Positions 26,694 to 34,700 of a stretch of 64,000 nt of DNA are shown here, one piece after another. The position numbers and the translations under genes were made by a program. The DNA lies in NCBI RefSeq assembly GCF_003935425.1, contig NZ_RHQN01000012.1:36406-100405 (forward strand), given 5' to 3'. Numbering within the stretch: the first letter of the stretch is position 1; every line of letters starts with the position of its first letter. The notes beneath the pieces are model-generated. The model worked only from the letters and a program-made list of their open reading frames with translations, was not told where the DNA came from and searched no databases. This DNA is from Pseudomonas sp. v388. GTDB taxonomy: Bacteria > Pseudomonadota > Gammaproteobacteria > Pseudomonadales > Pseudomonadaceae.

Positions 26694-27260
26694 ATGCGCC
26701 AGAAACCTACCGTACTCGCCCGTGAGATTGTCGCCAGCAGCCGCCTGTTTCGCGTCGAAGAGCTGCAGCTGCGATTCGCCAATGGGGTCGAGCGTACTTA
26801 CGAGCGGCTGGTGGGACGTGGTTCGGGCTACGGCGCGGTGATGATCGTCGCCATGCTTGATGCCGAGAACGCAATTCTGATCGAAGAGTACTGCGGCGGC
26901 ACCGACGAGTATGAACTGTCCTTGCCCAAGGGGCTTGTCGAACCTGGCGAGGACGTGCTGGCCGCCGCCAACCGCGAACTCAAGGAAGAAGCCGGCTACG
27001 GCGCCCGCGTGCTGGAACACTTGACCGAGCTGTCGCTGTCGCCGGGCTATATGAGCCAGAAAATCCAGGTGGTGCTGGCTACCGATCTGTACGAAGAACG
27101 ACTGGAAGGCGATGAGCCCGAAGCGATCCGGGTCGACCGCATCAACCTGCGGGAGCTGGCCAGCCTGGCGCAGAATGCCCAATTCACCGAAGGTCGCGCC
27201 CTCGCTGCGTTGTACCTGACTCGCGATCTACTGACCCAACGTGGACTCTTCCAGCCATGA
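26694..27260 (+). CDS. nudE: NudE, ADP-sugar/ADP compounds hydrolase
   Basis: A 188-residue Nudix hydrolase. The Nudix box is complete (GLVEPGEDVLAAANRELKEE followed by AGYG: GX5EX7REUXEEXGU). The N-terminus MRQKPTVLAREIVASSRLF is typical of NudE, which cleaves ADP-ribose, NADH and diadenosine polyphosphates. ATG 26694 has AAAGGAG 6 bases upstream. The stop overlaps the cysQ start by 4 bases, so nudE and cysQ are translationally coupled. Confidence 0.93.
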   Translation: MRQKPTVLAREIVASSRLFRVEELQLRFANGVERTYERLVGRGSGYGAVMIVAMLDAENAILIEEYCGGTDEYELSLPKGLVEPGEDVLAAANRELKEEAGYGARVLEHLTELSLSPGYMSQKIQVVLATDLYEERLEGDEPEAIRVDRINLRELASLAQNAQFTEGRALAALYLTRDLLTQRGLFQP

Positions 27261-28099
27261 CCGATCTATCCTGTGATCTGCCACACCCGCTGCTTGCGCC
27301 CGTCATCGAACTGGCCCGTCTGGCGGGTGAGCTGACCCTGCCGTTCTGGCGCGCCAACGTTACCGTCACCGCCAAGGCCGACGACTCGCCGGTGACCGCT
27401 GCCGACCTGGCCGCACATCAGGTTCTGGCTGAAGGTCTGCAAGCCCTTGATCCGACCATTCATGTGTTGTCCGAAGAAGACGCCGACATTCCATTCGTCG
27501 AGCGTGCCCGTTGGGAGCGCTGGTGGCTGGTGGACCCGCTGGACGGCACCAAGGAATTCATCTGCGGCAGTGAGGAGTTCACCGTCAACGTGGCACTGAT
27601 CGAGCGTGGCCGCGTGGTGTTCGGCGTGGTCTGCACGCCGACCGACAACCGTTGCTGGTTCGGCGGTGCCGGTCTGGGTGCGTGGCGCAGTGATGAAGGT
27701 CTGCAAGCCACGCCCATCGCTGTGCGTAACGAGCGGGCGCCAGGGCAGGCGTTTACCGTGGTCGCCAGCCGTCGCCATTCAAGTCCTGAGCAAGAGCACT
27801 TGCTGGCCGGCCTGAGCGCAGGCTTGGGGCCTTTGCAACTGACCAACGTCGGCAGTTCGTTGAAGTTCTGCCTGCTGGCCGAAGGCAATGCCGATTGCTA
27901 CCCACGCCTGGCGCCGACATCCCAATGGGACACCGCTGCCGCCCAAGGCGTGCTCGAAGGTGCTGGTGGCGCGGTGTTGCAACTCGATGGCCAGCCGTTC
28001 AGCTATCCGGCCCGGGAGTCGCTGCTCAACCCGTTCTTCCTGGCCATGCCCGCCGAAGCCCCGTGGCGCGATAAGCTGCTGGCGCTGGCGCAGCCCTGA
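27257..28099 (+). CDS. cysQ: CysQ, 3'(2'),5'-bisphosphate nucleotidase
   Basis: A 280-residue member of the inositol-monophosphatase fold that converts PAP/PAPS-derived 3'-phosphoadenosine 5'-phosphate to AMP, keeping sulfate assimilation running. Metal-binding motifs: EEDADIPF, WLVDPLDGTKEFI and the C-terminal WDTAAAQGVLEGAGG. ATG 27257 overlaps the nudE stop. No membrane segments. Full family length. Confidence 0.94.
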   Translation: MTDLSCDLPHPLLAPVIELARLAGELTLPFWRANVTVTAKADDSPVTAADLAAHQVLAEGLQALDPTIHVLSEEDADIPFVERARWERWWLVDPLDGTKEFICGSEEFTVNVALIERGRVVFGVVCTPTDNRCWFGGAGLGAWRSDEGLQATPIAVRNERAPGQAFTVVASRRHSSPEQEHLLAGLSAGLGPLQLTNVGSSLKFCLLAEGNADCYPRLAPTSQWDTAAAQGVLEGAGGAVLQLDGQPFSYPARESLLNPFFLAMPAEAPWRDKLLALAQP

Positions 28100-28166
28100 A
28101 TCCTGCGCAGGAATGGTGGGACCCCTTCTACAGTTTCAGTGCGCGCAGCGGCAGCAAAACGACGCA

Positions 28167-28634
28167 TCACTTGTGCAACACAAACTGCCCGGTGAAGCGC
28201 ACGGCGTCTGCATCGCTGTCCTGCGCGGTGATGCGGGTCTGCAGGATCAGGCGCGCGCGGCCTCGGCGTTGGTAGGTGGTGATGAATTTGTTCCATTGCG
28301 CGGCGTCGGGTGCGTCGCACAAGGCGATGGCGTCGCCGCGAACCGGCAATGGATAGCTGATCTGGCCGTCCTGAATCACGATATGCCCATCCTCGATTCC
28401 CGCTTCGCGCAAGCGCAGATGCAACCAGCCCCAACCCGCCAGCACCGCGCCGCAATACAGGCTGCCGCCAAACAGCGTGCTCTTGTGATTGACGTTGGGT
28501 GCCAGCGGCAAGTGCAGGCGCAGCCGGTGCTGTTGCCAGTCGATGACGCGCACACCCATCTCGCGGGTCAGCGGAATGTCACGGTGCAGGACCTGTTCAA
28601 GCGCCTGCGCCTGGGCTGATTCATTCTTGCTCAT
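28167..28634 (-). CDS. YiiD-C-type hotdog thioesterase-like protein
   Basis: A 155-residue hotdog-fold protein of the putative thioesterase family found as the C-terminal domain of E. coli YiiD. Visible signatures: MGVRVIDWQQHRLRLHLPLAPNVNHKSTLFGGSLYCGAVLAGWGW (described here in parts: NVNHKSTLFGGSLY is the core helix motif) and a C-terminal strand TRITAQDSDADAVRF. Substrate unknown. It overlaps the 3' end of dctD by 14 bases on the same strand, so it may be cotranscribed with dctBD, although a functional link is not obvious. Confidence 0.78.
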   Translation of the reverse strand: MSKNESAQAQALEQVLHRDIPLTREMGVRVIDWQQHRLRLHLPLAPNVNHKSTLFGGSLYCGAVLAGWGWLHLRLREAGIEDGHIVIQDGQISYPLPVRGDAIALCDAPDAAQWNKFITTYQRRGRARLILQTRITAQDSDADAVRFTGQFVLHK

Positions 28635-30006
28635 CGGCGGCTCCGTTGCTGTCGCCAAAGCTCAGGCCATGTTTGCGCAATTTGTCATGCAGCGTCTTGC
28701 GCGGCAGGCCCAGCGCTTCGGCCAGGCTGCGTACCGAACTGTGCGGCCGCGCCAGCTCGGCGGCAATCAATGCCCGTTCGAAGCTTTCGACCTGATCGCT
28801 CAAGCCTCCGCTTGCAGGCGGTACTTCCTGTGCGTCGCTGCCTTCCAGTTCCAGCTCCAGGCCAAGGGCAAAACGCTCGGCGGCGTTTTGCAGCTCGCGC
28901 ACATTGCCCGGCCAGTTGTGCCGCAGCAACAGGGCGCGCTGGCCCGGCTTGAGTTCATGCTTGGGAATGCCGTGGCGCGTGCTCGCCGCGTCGGCGTAGT
29001 GTTCGAACAGCATCAGCGCGTCATCACCGCGCTCACGCAGCGGCGGAATGCGCAGCGACGCTACATTCAGGCGGTAATAAAGGTCGGCACGGAATCGGCC
29101 TTGATCCGCCGCCTGACGCAGGTCTTCCTTGGTGGCGGCGATGATGCGGATATCCAGCGGAATCTGTTGATTGCTACCCATCCGCTCCACGACCCGCTCC
29201 TGCAACAAGCGCAGCAGCTTGACCTGCACGTCCATGCTCATGCTCTCGATCTCGTCGAGAAACAGCGTGCCGCCGTTGGCGAATTCGAACTTGCCGATCC
29301 GGCGCTTCTGCGCGCCGGTGAACGCGCCCGGCTCGTGCCCGAACAGTTCGCTCTCCACCACCGACTCGGCCAGCGCCCCGGCATTGATCGCCACGAACGG
29401 CCCGTTGCGGCGGTTCGACAAGTCGTGCAGCGCGCGGGCCACTACTTCCTTGCCGGCGCCGGTCTCGCCGAGAATCAACACATCGGCGCGGGTTCCGGCC
29501 AGCGCGCCGATCTGTTCGCGCAGGCGCAGCATCGGTTGCGACTGGCCGACCAGACGCGTGCTCAATTGCTGGCGATCACTCAGCGCGAGCCGCAGGCTGC
29601 GGTTATCCAGCACCAGGCGGCGCAGCGCCAACGCTCGGCGCACGCTGTCGAGCAACGAATCGCTGGCGAAGGGTTTTTCCAGGAAGTCATAGGCTCCGGC
29701 GCGCATTGCTTGCACCGCCAGCGGCACGTCGCCGTGGCCGGTAATCAGCAAAACCGGCAGTTCCGGGTCTTGCCCATGCAAGTGGCTGAGCAGCTCCAGG
29801 CCATCCATGCCCGGCATGCGGATGTCGCTGACCACCACACCCGGCCAGTCGCGGCCGATACGCCCGGCCAGGCCGTTGGCCTCGGCCAGGGTCATGACTT
29901 TGAGGCCGGCCAGGTCCAGCGTCTGACTCAAGGCCTGGCGCAGGTGCGAGTCGTCGTCGATCAGCACCACTTGTATCTGGCTGTCGATGGCGGTATCCGA
30001 ACTCAT
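28621..30006 (-). CDS. dctD: DctD, sigma54-dependent C4-dicarboxylate response regulator
   Basis: A 461-residue NtrC-family activator: receiver domain (about 10-125, phospho-acceptor Asp61 in VVVSDIRMPGMDG), AAA+ sigma54-interaction domain (about 150-375, GETGAGKE Walker A, ELFGHEPGAFTGAQ containing the GAFTGA loop, GGTLFLDEI) and a Fis-type HTH (about 415-455, SVRSLAEALGLPRKTLHDKL). It partners with DctB, whose gene overlaps by 4 bases, to activate dicarboxylate uptake genes with RpoN. The transporter genes are not in this window. Confidence 0.93.
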   Translation of the reverse strand: MSSDTAIDSQIQVVLIDDDSHLRQALSQTLDLAGLKVMTLAEANGLAGRIGRDWPGVVVSDIRMPGMDGLELLSHLHGQDPELPVLLITGHGDVPLAVQAMRAGAYDFLEKPFASDSLLDSVRRALALRRLVLDNRSLRLALSDRQQLSTRLVGQSQPMLRLREQIGALAGTRADVLILGETGAGKEVVARALHDLSNRRNGPFVAINAGALAESVVESELFGHEPGAFTGAQKRRIGKFEFANGGTLFLDEIESMSMDVQVKLLRLLQERVVERMGSNQQIPLDIRIIAATKEDLRQAADQGRFRADLYYRLNVASLRIPPLRERGDDALMLFEHYADAASTRHGIPKHELKPGQRALLLRHNWPGNVRELQNAAERFALGLELELEGSDAQEVPPASGGLSDQVESFERALIAAELARPHSSVRSLAEALGLPRKTLHDKLRKHGLSFGDSNGAADEQE

Positions 30007-31817
30007 GCTGAAAGATCCTCTGGCGGTTGAAGATTGGCGCCGGACGCTCCGGCCCGCATGCGCAGCGTAAGCACTGCGCCGCCGCTGGCGTGGTTGGCGA
30101 ACAGCAATTCGCCGTCCAGCGCCCGCATCAGCGTATCGCAGATCGCCAGCCCCAACCCCAGGCCCTGAGTGCGGGTCTTGGTGGTGAAGAACGGCTCACG
30201 GGCGCGGGCCAGTGCTTCCTGGGAAAAACCGGGGCCGTTATCGCGAATGTAGAGGTTGACGCCTTCGCTGGTTGGCTCGGCACTTATCCACAGCCTGCGC
30301 GGCGGACCTTTCTCGGTCAGCGCATCCAGGGCGTTGGCCAGCACATTGCCCAGCACCTGGCGCAAGCGGGTTTCCCCGGCCTGAACCCACAAGGTGGCGG
30401 CCGGCAGGTCACGAATCAGCTCGACTTCCATTGCCCGTCGGCGTTTGGCCAGCAGCGCCAGCGCATCGTCCAGCGCCGGTTGCAATGCCACGCTTTCCGG
30501 TGCGTGCCGGTCGCGACGGGCGAAGGCGCGCAAGTGGGCGATGATCGACGCCATGCGCCCGGTCAGTTCGCTGATCAACTTGAGGTTGCCGCGTGCGTCC
30601 TCGGTGCGTTGATGGTCGAGCAACACTTCGGCGTTTTCAGCGTAGCTGCGGATGGCCGCCAATGGCTGATTGAGTTCATGACTGATGCTGGCCGACATGG
30701 TGCCCAGTGCCGACAGCTTGCCGGCCTGAACCAGTTCGTCCTGGGCGCGGACCAGTTCCTGTTGCGCCTGCTCGCGCTCCAGCACTTCCTGACGCAAACG
30801 GCTGTTGAGACCTTCCAGGTCGCTGGTGCGCTCGACAACGCGTACTTCCAGCTCGCGCCGGGCCTTGGCCTCGAAGGCGATGCGATCCAGATAATGGCGA
30901 CGGCGCTGCATCATCAGGCTGAGCAACAGCATCAAGACCAGTAACGCCGCGCCACCGATGGCCACCACCGTGCGAACTTGCCGGTCCAGCAGCGCACGAG
31001 GCGCCAGAATGTTCACGTTCCAGCTGGTTTCTTCGATGGCCTGGCTTTGGGTCAGCCAGGCTTTTTCATCCAGTTGCAGCGGGCGCGGGTCGCGGGTCGG
31101 GTAGGGCTGGATGGCGACAATGGCTTTCTTTTCGTCTTCGCTCAGCTCGCGGGTCGCACGAAAGCGCCAATCGGGGTTGGAAGTCAGGATGACCACGCCG
31201 TTCTGGTCGGTCAGCAGCAGTTGCTCGGGCGTCTTGCCCCACAGGGTTTCGGTGTGGTCCAGGTCGACCTTGACCACCAGCACGCCCACGACCCGGCCGT
31301 TGTCGCGTACAGGGGCGGCGAAAAAGTAGCCGCGCTTGACCGACGTGGTGCCCAGGCCAAAAAAGCGCCCCAGCTTGCCGGCCAGTGCATCGAAAAAGTA
31401 CGGCCTGAACGAGAAGTTGCGCCCGACGAAACTGTCTTTCTGGTCCGAATTGGAGGCCGCCAGGGTCATGCCGGAGCTGTCCATCAGGTACATCACGTCT
31501 GCGCCGGTCTGGCGGGTAATATCGCGCAGCAGGCGGTTGGCGTTCTCGGCGGTCGCCTTGTCCTGAGGCGCAGCCAGCGCGGCGCGCAGCGCAGGCAGGT
31601 CGCCGAGGATCTGCGGCAGCGTTTCGTAGCGGTGCAACGTGCCCAGCAGGTTGGCGACGTAAAGGTCCAGGGTCTGGCGATTCTGGTTGGTCAGCACGCC
31701 GCGGTAATAGCGTTCGGCCAGATGTTCCAGCGGCCAAAGCAACGGCGCCAGGCAGAGCGCGACCAGCGCAAGGCTGCGCCAGCGCGGGCGATGTGGAACA
31801 TGGGACGTCATGGTCAT
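30003..31817 (-). CDS. dctB: DctB, C4-dicarboxylate sensor histidine kinase
   Basis: A 604-residue membrane sensor kinase: helix 1 (about 15-33), a periplasmic double-Cache domain (about 35-280, with DVMYLMDSSGMTLAASN and NFSFRPYFFDAL), helix 2 (about 283-303), a coiled-coil linker (310-365) and the kinase core with phospho-acceptor His380 in SISHELNQPLAAIRSY, N box, G1 DNGPGFS and G2 GLGLGLAICDTL. DctB senses succinate, malate or fumarate in the periplasm. It is translationally coupled to dctD. The intergenic gap to rmlC is 127 bases. Confidence 0.93.
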   Translation of the reverse strand: MTMTSHVPHRPRWRSLALVALCLAPLLWPLEHLAERYYRGVLTNQNRQTLDLYVANLLGTLHRYETLPQILGDLPALRAALAAPQDKATAENANRLLRDITRQTGADVMYLMDSSGMTLAASNSDQKDSFVGRNFSFRPYFFDALAGKLGRFFGLGTTSVKRGYFFAAPVRDNGRVVGVLVVKVDLDHTETLWGKTPEQLLLTDQNGVVILTSNPDWRFRATRELSEDEKKAIVAIQPYPTRDPRPLQLDEKAWLTQSQAIEETSWNVNILAPRALLDRQVRTVVAIGGAALLVLMLLLSLMMQRRRHYLDRIAFEAKARRELEVRVVERTSDLEGLNSRLRQEVLEREQAQQELVRAQDELVQAGKLSALGTMSASISHELNQPLAAIRSYAENAEVLLDHQRTEDARGNLKLISELTGRMASIIAHLRAFARRDRHAPESVALQPALDDALALLAKRRRAMEVELIRDLPAATLWVQAGETRLRQVLGNVLANALDALTEKGPPRRLWISAEPTSEGVNLYIRDNGPGFSQEALARAREPFFTTKTRTQGLGLGLAICDTLMRALDGELLFANHASGGAVLTLRMRAGASGANLQPPEDLSA

Positions 31818-31944
31818 GTGCGGGTGGCCGGCCGAAATTCATCATGCAACCGGACGGCGATCTGCCCGGCTATCGAGCGCCCATTATGCCTGCCGCCACC
31901 CCGGCAGGCACTCCGGCAATGTGCGCCGCTGGCTGCGCCGGCCG

Positions 31945-32490
31945 TCAGCCGAACAGATCGGCCTCTCGCAGGCTTTTGCCTTGCCGGTCTTTGGCAGACA
32001 GGTTCGGCTCGCCGGCCAGCTCCCAATCGATAGCCAGATCCGGGTCGTCCCAACGAATGCAGCGCTCGGCGGCAGGCCTGTAGTAATCAGTGGTCTTGTA
32101 CAGAAACTCGGCATATTCACTGAGCACCACGAAGCCGTGGGCAAAGCCCGGCGGAATCCACAGCTGGCGGAAGTTGTCAGCCGACAGCTTTACGCCGACC
32201 CACTGGCCGAACGTCAGGGAGCTGCGGCGAATGTCCACCGCGACATCCAGCACTTCGCCGGCGGTGACCCGCACCAGCTTGCCCTGGGCGTTTTCGATCT
32301 GGTAGTGCAGCCCGCGCAGCACACCCCGTTGCGAGCGCGAGTGGTTGTCCTGCACGAAATGCGGCGTCAGGCCCGTGCCGTCCTTGAAGCTCTGGGCATT
32401 GAAACTTTCATAGAAGAAGCCCCGCTCATCGCCGAACACCTTGGGTTCGAGAATCAGGACTTCGGGCAACTCTGTGACAATCACGTTCAC
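31945..32490 (-). CDS. rmlC: RmlC, dTDP-4-dehydrorhamnose 3,5-epimerase
   Basis: A 181-residue cupin epimerase of the dTDP-L-rhamnose route. It contains [12 protein letters not shown], the active-site [38 protein letters not shown] and [27 protein letters not shown]. The GTG start is inferred from overlap with the rmlA stop (GTGA) and the conserved length. The larger open frame running back through rmlA is a shadow. It is last in the rmlB-rmlA-rmlC unit. Confidence 0.93.
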   Translation of the reverse strand: MNVIVTELPEVLILEPKVFGDERGFFYESFNAQSFKDGTGLTPHFVQDNHSRSQRGVLRGLHYQIENAQGKLVRVTAGEVLDVAVDIRRSSLTFGQWVGVKLSADNFRQLWIPPGFAHGFVVLSEYAEFLYKTTDYYRPAAERCIRWDDPDLAIDWELAGEPNLSAKDRQGKSLREADLFG

Positions 32491-33362
32491 TTCGATTCCC
32501 CTGCCAGTTTGAACAGATACTGACCATAGCCGGTTTTGCCGAAGTAATCGGCGTGCCTGAGCAACAGCGCCTCGTCGATCCAGCCGTTCTGGTAGGCGAT
32601 TTCTTCGAGACACGCGACCTTGAGCCCTTGGCGGTGTTCGATGGTCTGCACGTAGGCCGACGCGTCGAGCAGGCTGTCGTGGGTGCCGGTGTCGAGCCAG
32701 GCGAAGCCGCGGCCGAAGCGCTCCACTCGCAGGTTGCCGCGCCGCAGGTAAGCGTTGTTCACATCGGTGATTTCCAGCTCGCCACGGGGCGAGGGCTTGA
32801 CGTCCTTGGCGATGCGGATCACTTCGTTGTCGTAGAAATACAGGCCGGTTACCGCATAGCTGGACTTGGGCGCCTTGGGCTTTTCCTCGATGGACAGCGC
32901 TTTGCCATGCTCGTCGAAATCGATCACGCCGAAGCGGTCCGGGTCCTTGACCCAATAGCCGAACACCGTGGCGCCTTCGGTCTGCGCGGCGGCCTTGTGC
33001 AGCTGTTCGCTGAAGTGCTGGCCGTGAAAGATGTTGTCGCCCAGGATCAGGCACACGGAGTCGTCGCCGATGAACTCCTCGCCGATCAGAAACGCCTGTG
33101 CCAGGCCGTCCGGCCGGGGTTGCTCGGCATAATGGAATTGCACGCCGAACTGGCTGCCATCGCCCAGCAGGTTGCGGTATTGCGGCAGGTCGTGGGGTGT
33201 GGAGATGATCATGATCTCGCGGATGCCGGCCAGCATCAGCACCGAAATCGGGTAATAGATCATCGGTTTGTCGTAAACCGGCAGCAGTTGTTTGGAAATA
33301 CCCAGGGTAATGGGGTGCAGGCGTGTGCCGGAGCCTCCGGCGAGTACGATGCCCTTGGTCAT
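32487..33362 (-). CDS. rmlA: RmlA, glucose-1-phosphate thymidylyltransferase
   Basis: A 291-residue nucleotidyltransferase making dTDP-glucose from glucose-1-phosphate and dTTP. The nucleotide-binding motif is [16 protein letters not shown]. Other blocks are [30 protein letters not shown] (metal-binding Asp) and [20 protein letters not shown]. The ATG overlaps the rmlB stop, leaving no room for rmlD, which sits at this point in P. aeruginosa. Confidence 0.95.
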   Translation of the reverse strand: MTKGIVLAGGSGTRLHPITLGISKQLLPVYDKPMIYYPISVLMLAGIREIMIISTPHDLPQYRNLLGDGSQFGVQFHYAEQPRPDGLAQAFLIGEEFIGDDSVCLILGDNIFHGQHFSEQLHKAAAQTEGATVFGYWVKDPDRFGVIDFDEHGKALSIEEKPKAPKSSYAVTGLYFYDNEVIRIAKDVKPSPRGELEITDVNNAYLRRGNLRVERFGRGFAWLDTGTHDSLLDASAYVQTIEHRQGLKVACLEEIAYQNGWIDEALLLRHADYFGKTGYGQYLFKLAGESK

Positions 33363-34441
33363 GCAATCAGATCCTTGTGGTCAGTGAAACCCAGTCGTTC
33401 GCCTTGGTAACTGCCATCCTGGACCCTGCGGCACCAGTCCAGATTTTCCAGATACCAGGTCACGGTCTTGCGCAGTCCCGACTCGAACGTCTCTTCGGGT
33501 TTCCAGCCCAACTCTTTTTCTATCTTGCCGGCATCGATCGCATACCGCTGATCGTGGCCGGGGCGGTCGACCACGTAGGTGATCAGGTCGCTGAAACGTT
33601 CCACGCCGGCAGGGCGCTGCGGCGCCAGTTCTTCCAGCAGCGCGCAGATGCCACGTACCACATCGATATTTTTCTGCTCGTTGTGGCCGCCGATGTTGTA
33701 GGTCTGGCCCACTTCGCCTTCAGTCACCACCTTGAGCAACGCCCGGGCGTGATCCTCGACGAACAGCCAGTCGCGCACTTGCAGGCCGTCGCCATAAACC
33801 GGCAAAGGCTTGCCCGCCAGCGCGTTGAGAATGATCAGCGGGATGAGCTTTTCCGGGAAATGAAACGGCCCGTAATTGTTGGAGCAATTGGTGACGATCA
33901 CCGGCAGCCCGTAAGTGCGATGCCAGGCGCGCACCAGATGGTCAGACGCCGCCTTGCTCGCGGAGTAGGGCGAACTAGGTGCGTAGGGCGTGGTTTCGGT
34001 GAACAGGTCGTCGACGCCATGCAGGTCGCCGTACACCTCGTCGGTGGAAATATGGTGGAAGCGAAACGCCTGGCGCTCGGCCTCAGGCAGTCTGGTCCAG
34101 TAGCTGCGCGCGGCTTCCAGCAGGCTATAGGTGCCAACGATGTTAGTCTGGATGAACGCCGAAGGCCCGTCGATGGAACGATCGACATGAGACTCGGCTG
34201 CCAGATGCATGATGGCGTGGGGCTCGAATCGCCGGAGAACTTCGCTCACCGCGTGCTGATCGCAGATATCGGCCTGAACGAACTCGTAGCGCGTGTCGGT
34301 CGCGATACCGGCCAGGGATTCCAGGTTGCCGGCGTAGGTCAGTTTGTCGAAGTTCAGGACTTCATGTTCGGTGTTCCGGATCAGGTGTCGGATCAATGCA
34401 GAGCCGATAAAGCCTGCGCCGCCGGTGACGAGTATTCGCAT
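33359..34441 (-). CDS. rmlB: RmlB, dTDP-glucose 4,6-dehydratase
   Basis: A 360-residue short-chain dehydrogenase/reductase making dTDP-4-keto-6-deoxyglucose. The NAD-binding motif is [16 protein letters not shown]. Also present are [15 protein letters not shown], the Thr-Asp-Glu active-site region [13 protein letters not shown] and the catalytic [15 protein letters not shown] 34441 is the conserved MRILVTGG start. The upstream extension is discarded. It is first of the rmlBAC unit. Its product also feeds other dTDP sugars such as viosamine, which decorates flagellin in P. syringae. Confidence 0.95.
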   Translation of the reverse strand: MRILVTGGAGFIGSALIRHLIRNTEHEVLNFDKLTYAGNLESLAGIATDTRYEFVQADICDQHAVSEVLRRFEPHAIMHLAAESHVDRSIDGPSAFIQTNIVGTYSLLEAARSYWTRLPEAERQAFRFHHISTDEVYGDLHGVDDLFTETTPYAPSSPYSASKAASDHLVRAWHRTYGLPVIVTNCSNNYGPFHFPEKLIPLIILNALAGKPLPVYGDGLQVRDWLFVEDHARALLKVVTEGEVGQTYNIGGHNEQKNIDVVRGICALLEELAPQRPAGVERFSDLITYVVDRPGHDQRYAIDAGKIEKELGWKPEETFESGLRKTVTWYLENLDWCRRVQDGSYQGERLGFTDHKDLIA

Positions 34442-34700
34442 GAGCTGGTTATCTTCCTTATGGGTCCTGGACGTTGTGCAGCATAGCCTGTGCTTCGACG
34501 GCTCCCGCGCAGACAGCATCGACCACGAATGACCGGTCGGTGATGAAATATATTGATGGCCTGTGGCCGTGCTGCCGGAAAACCGTCACTCCACCGGTTG
34601 GTCAGGGTTGGTGGCTCGCCTCGACCCACCCTATAGTTGTGCGACCAGATCACCTGCCTCCGGCCTCGCCGGATTGCCTGACCACAGATTGAGGTTGCAC

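Noticed and set aside
28489-30030. 513-codon + strand open frame opposite dctD
   Set aside because: Antisense of the sigma54 activator. Only the minus frame encodes the receiver, AAA+ and HTH motifs.
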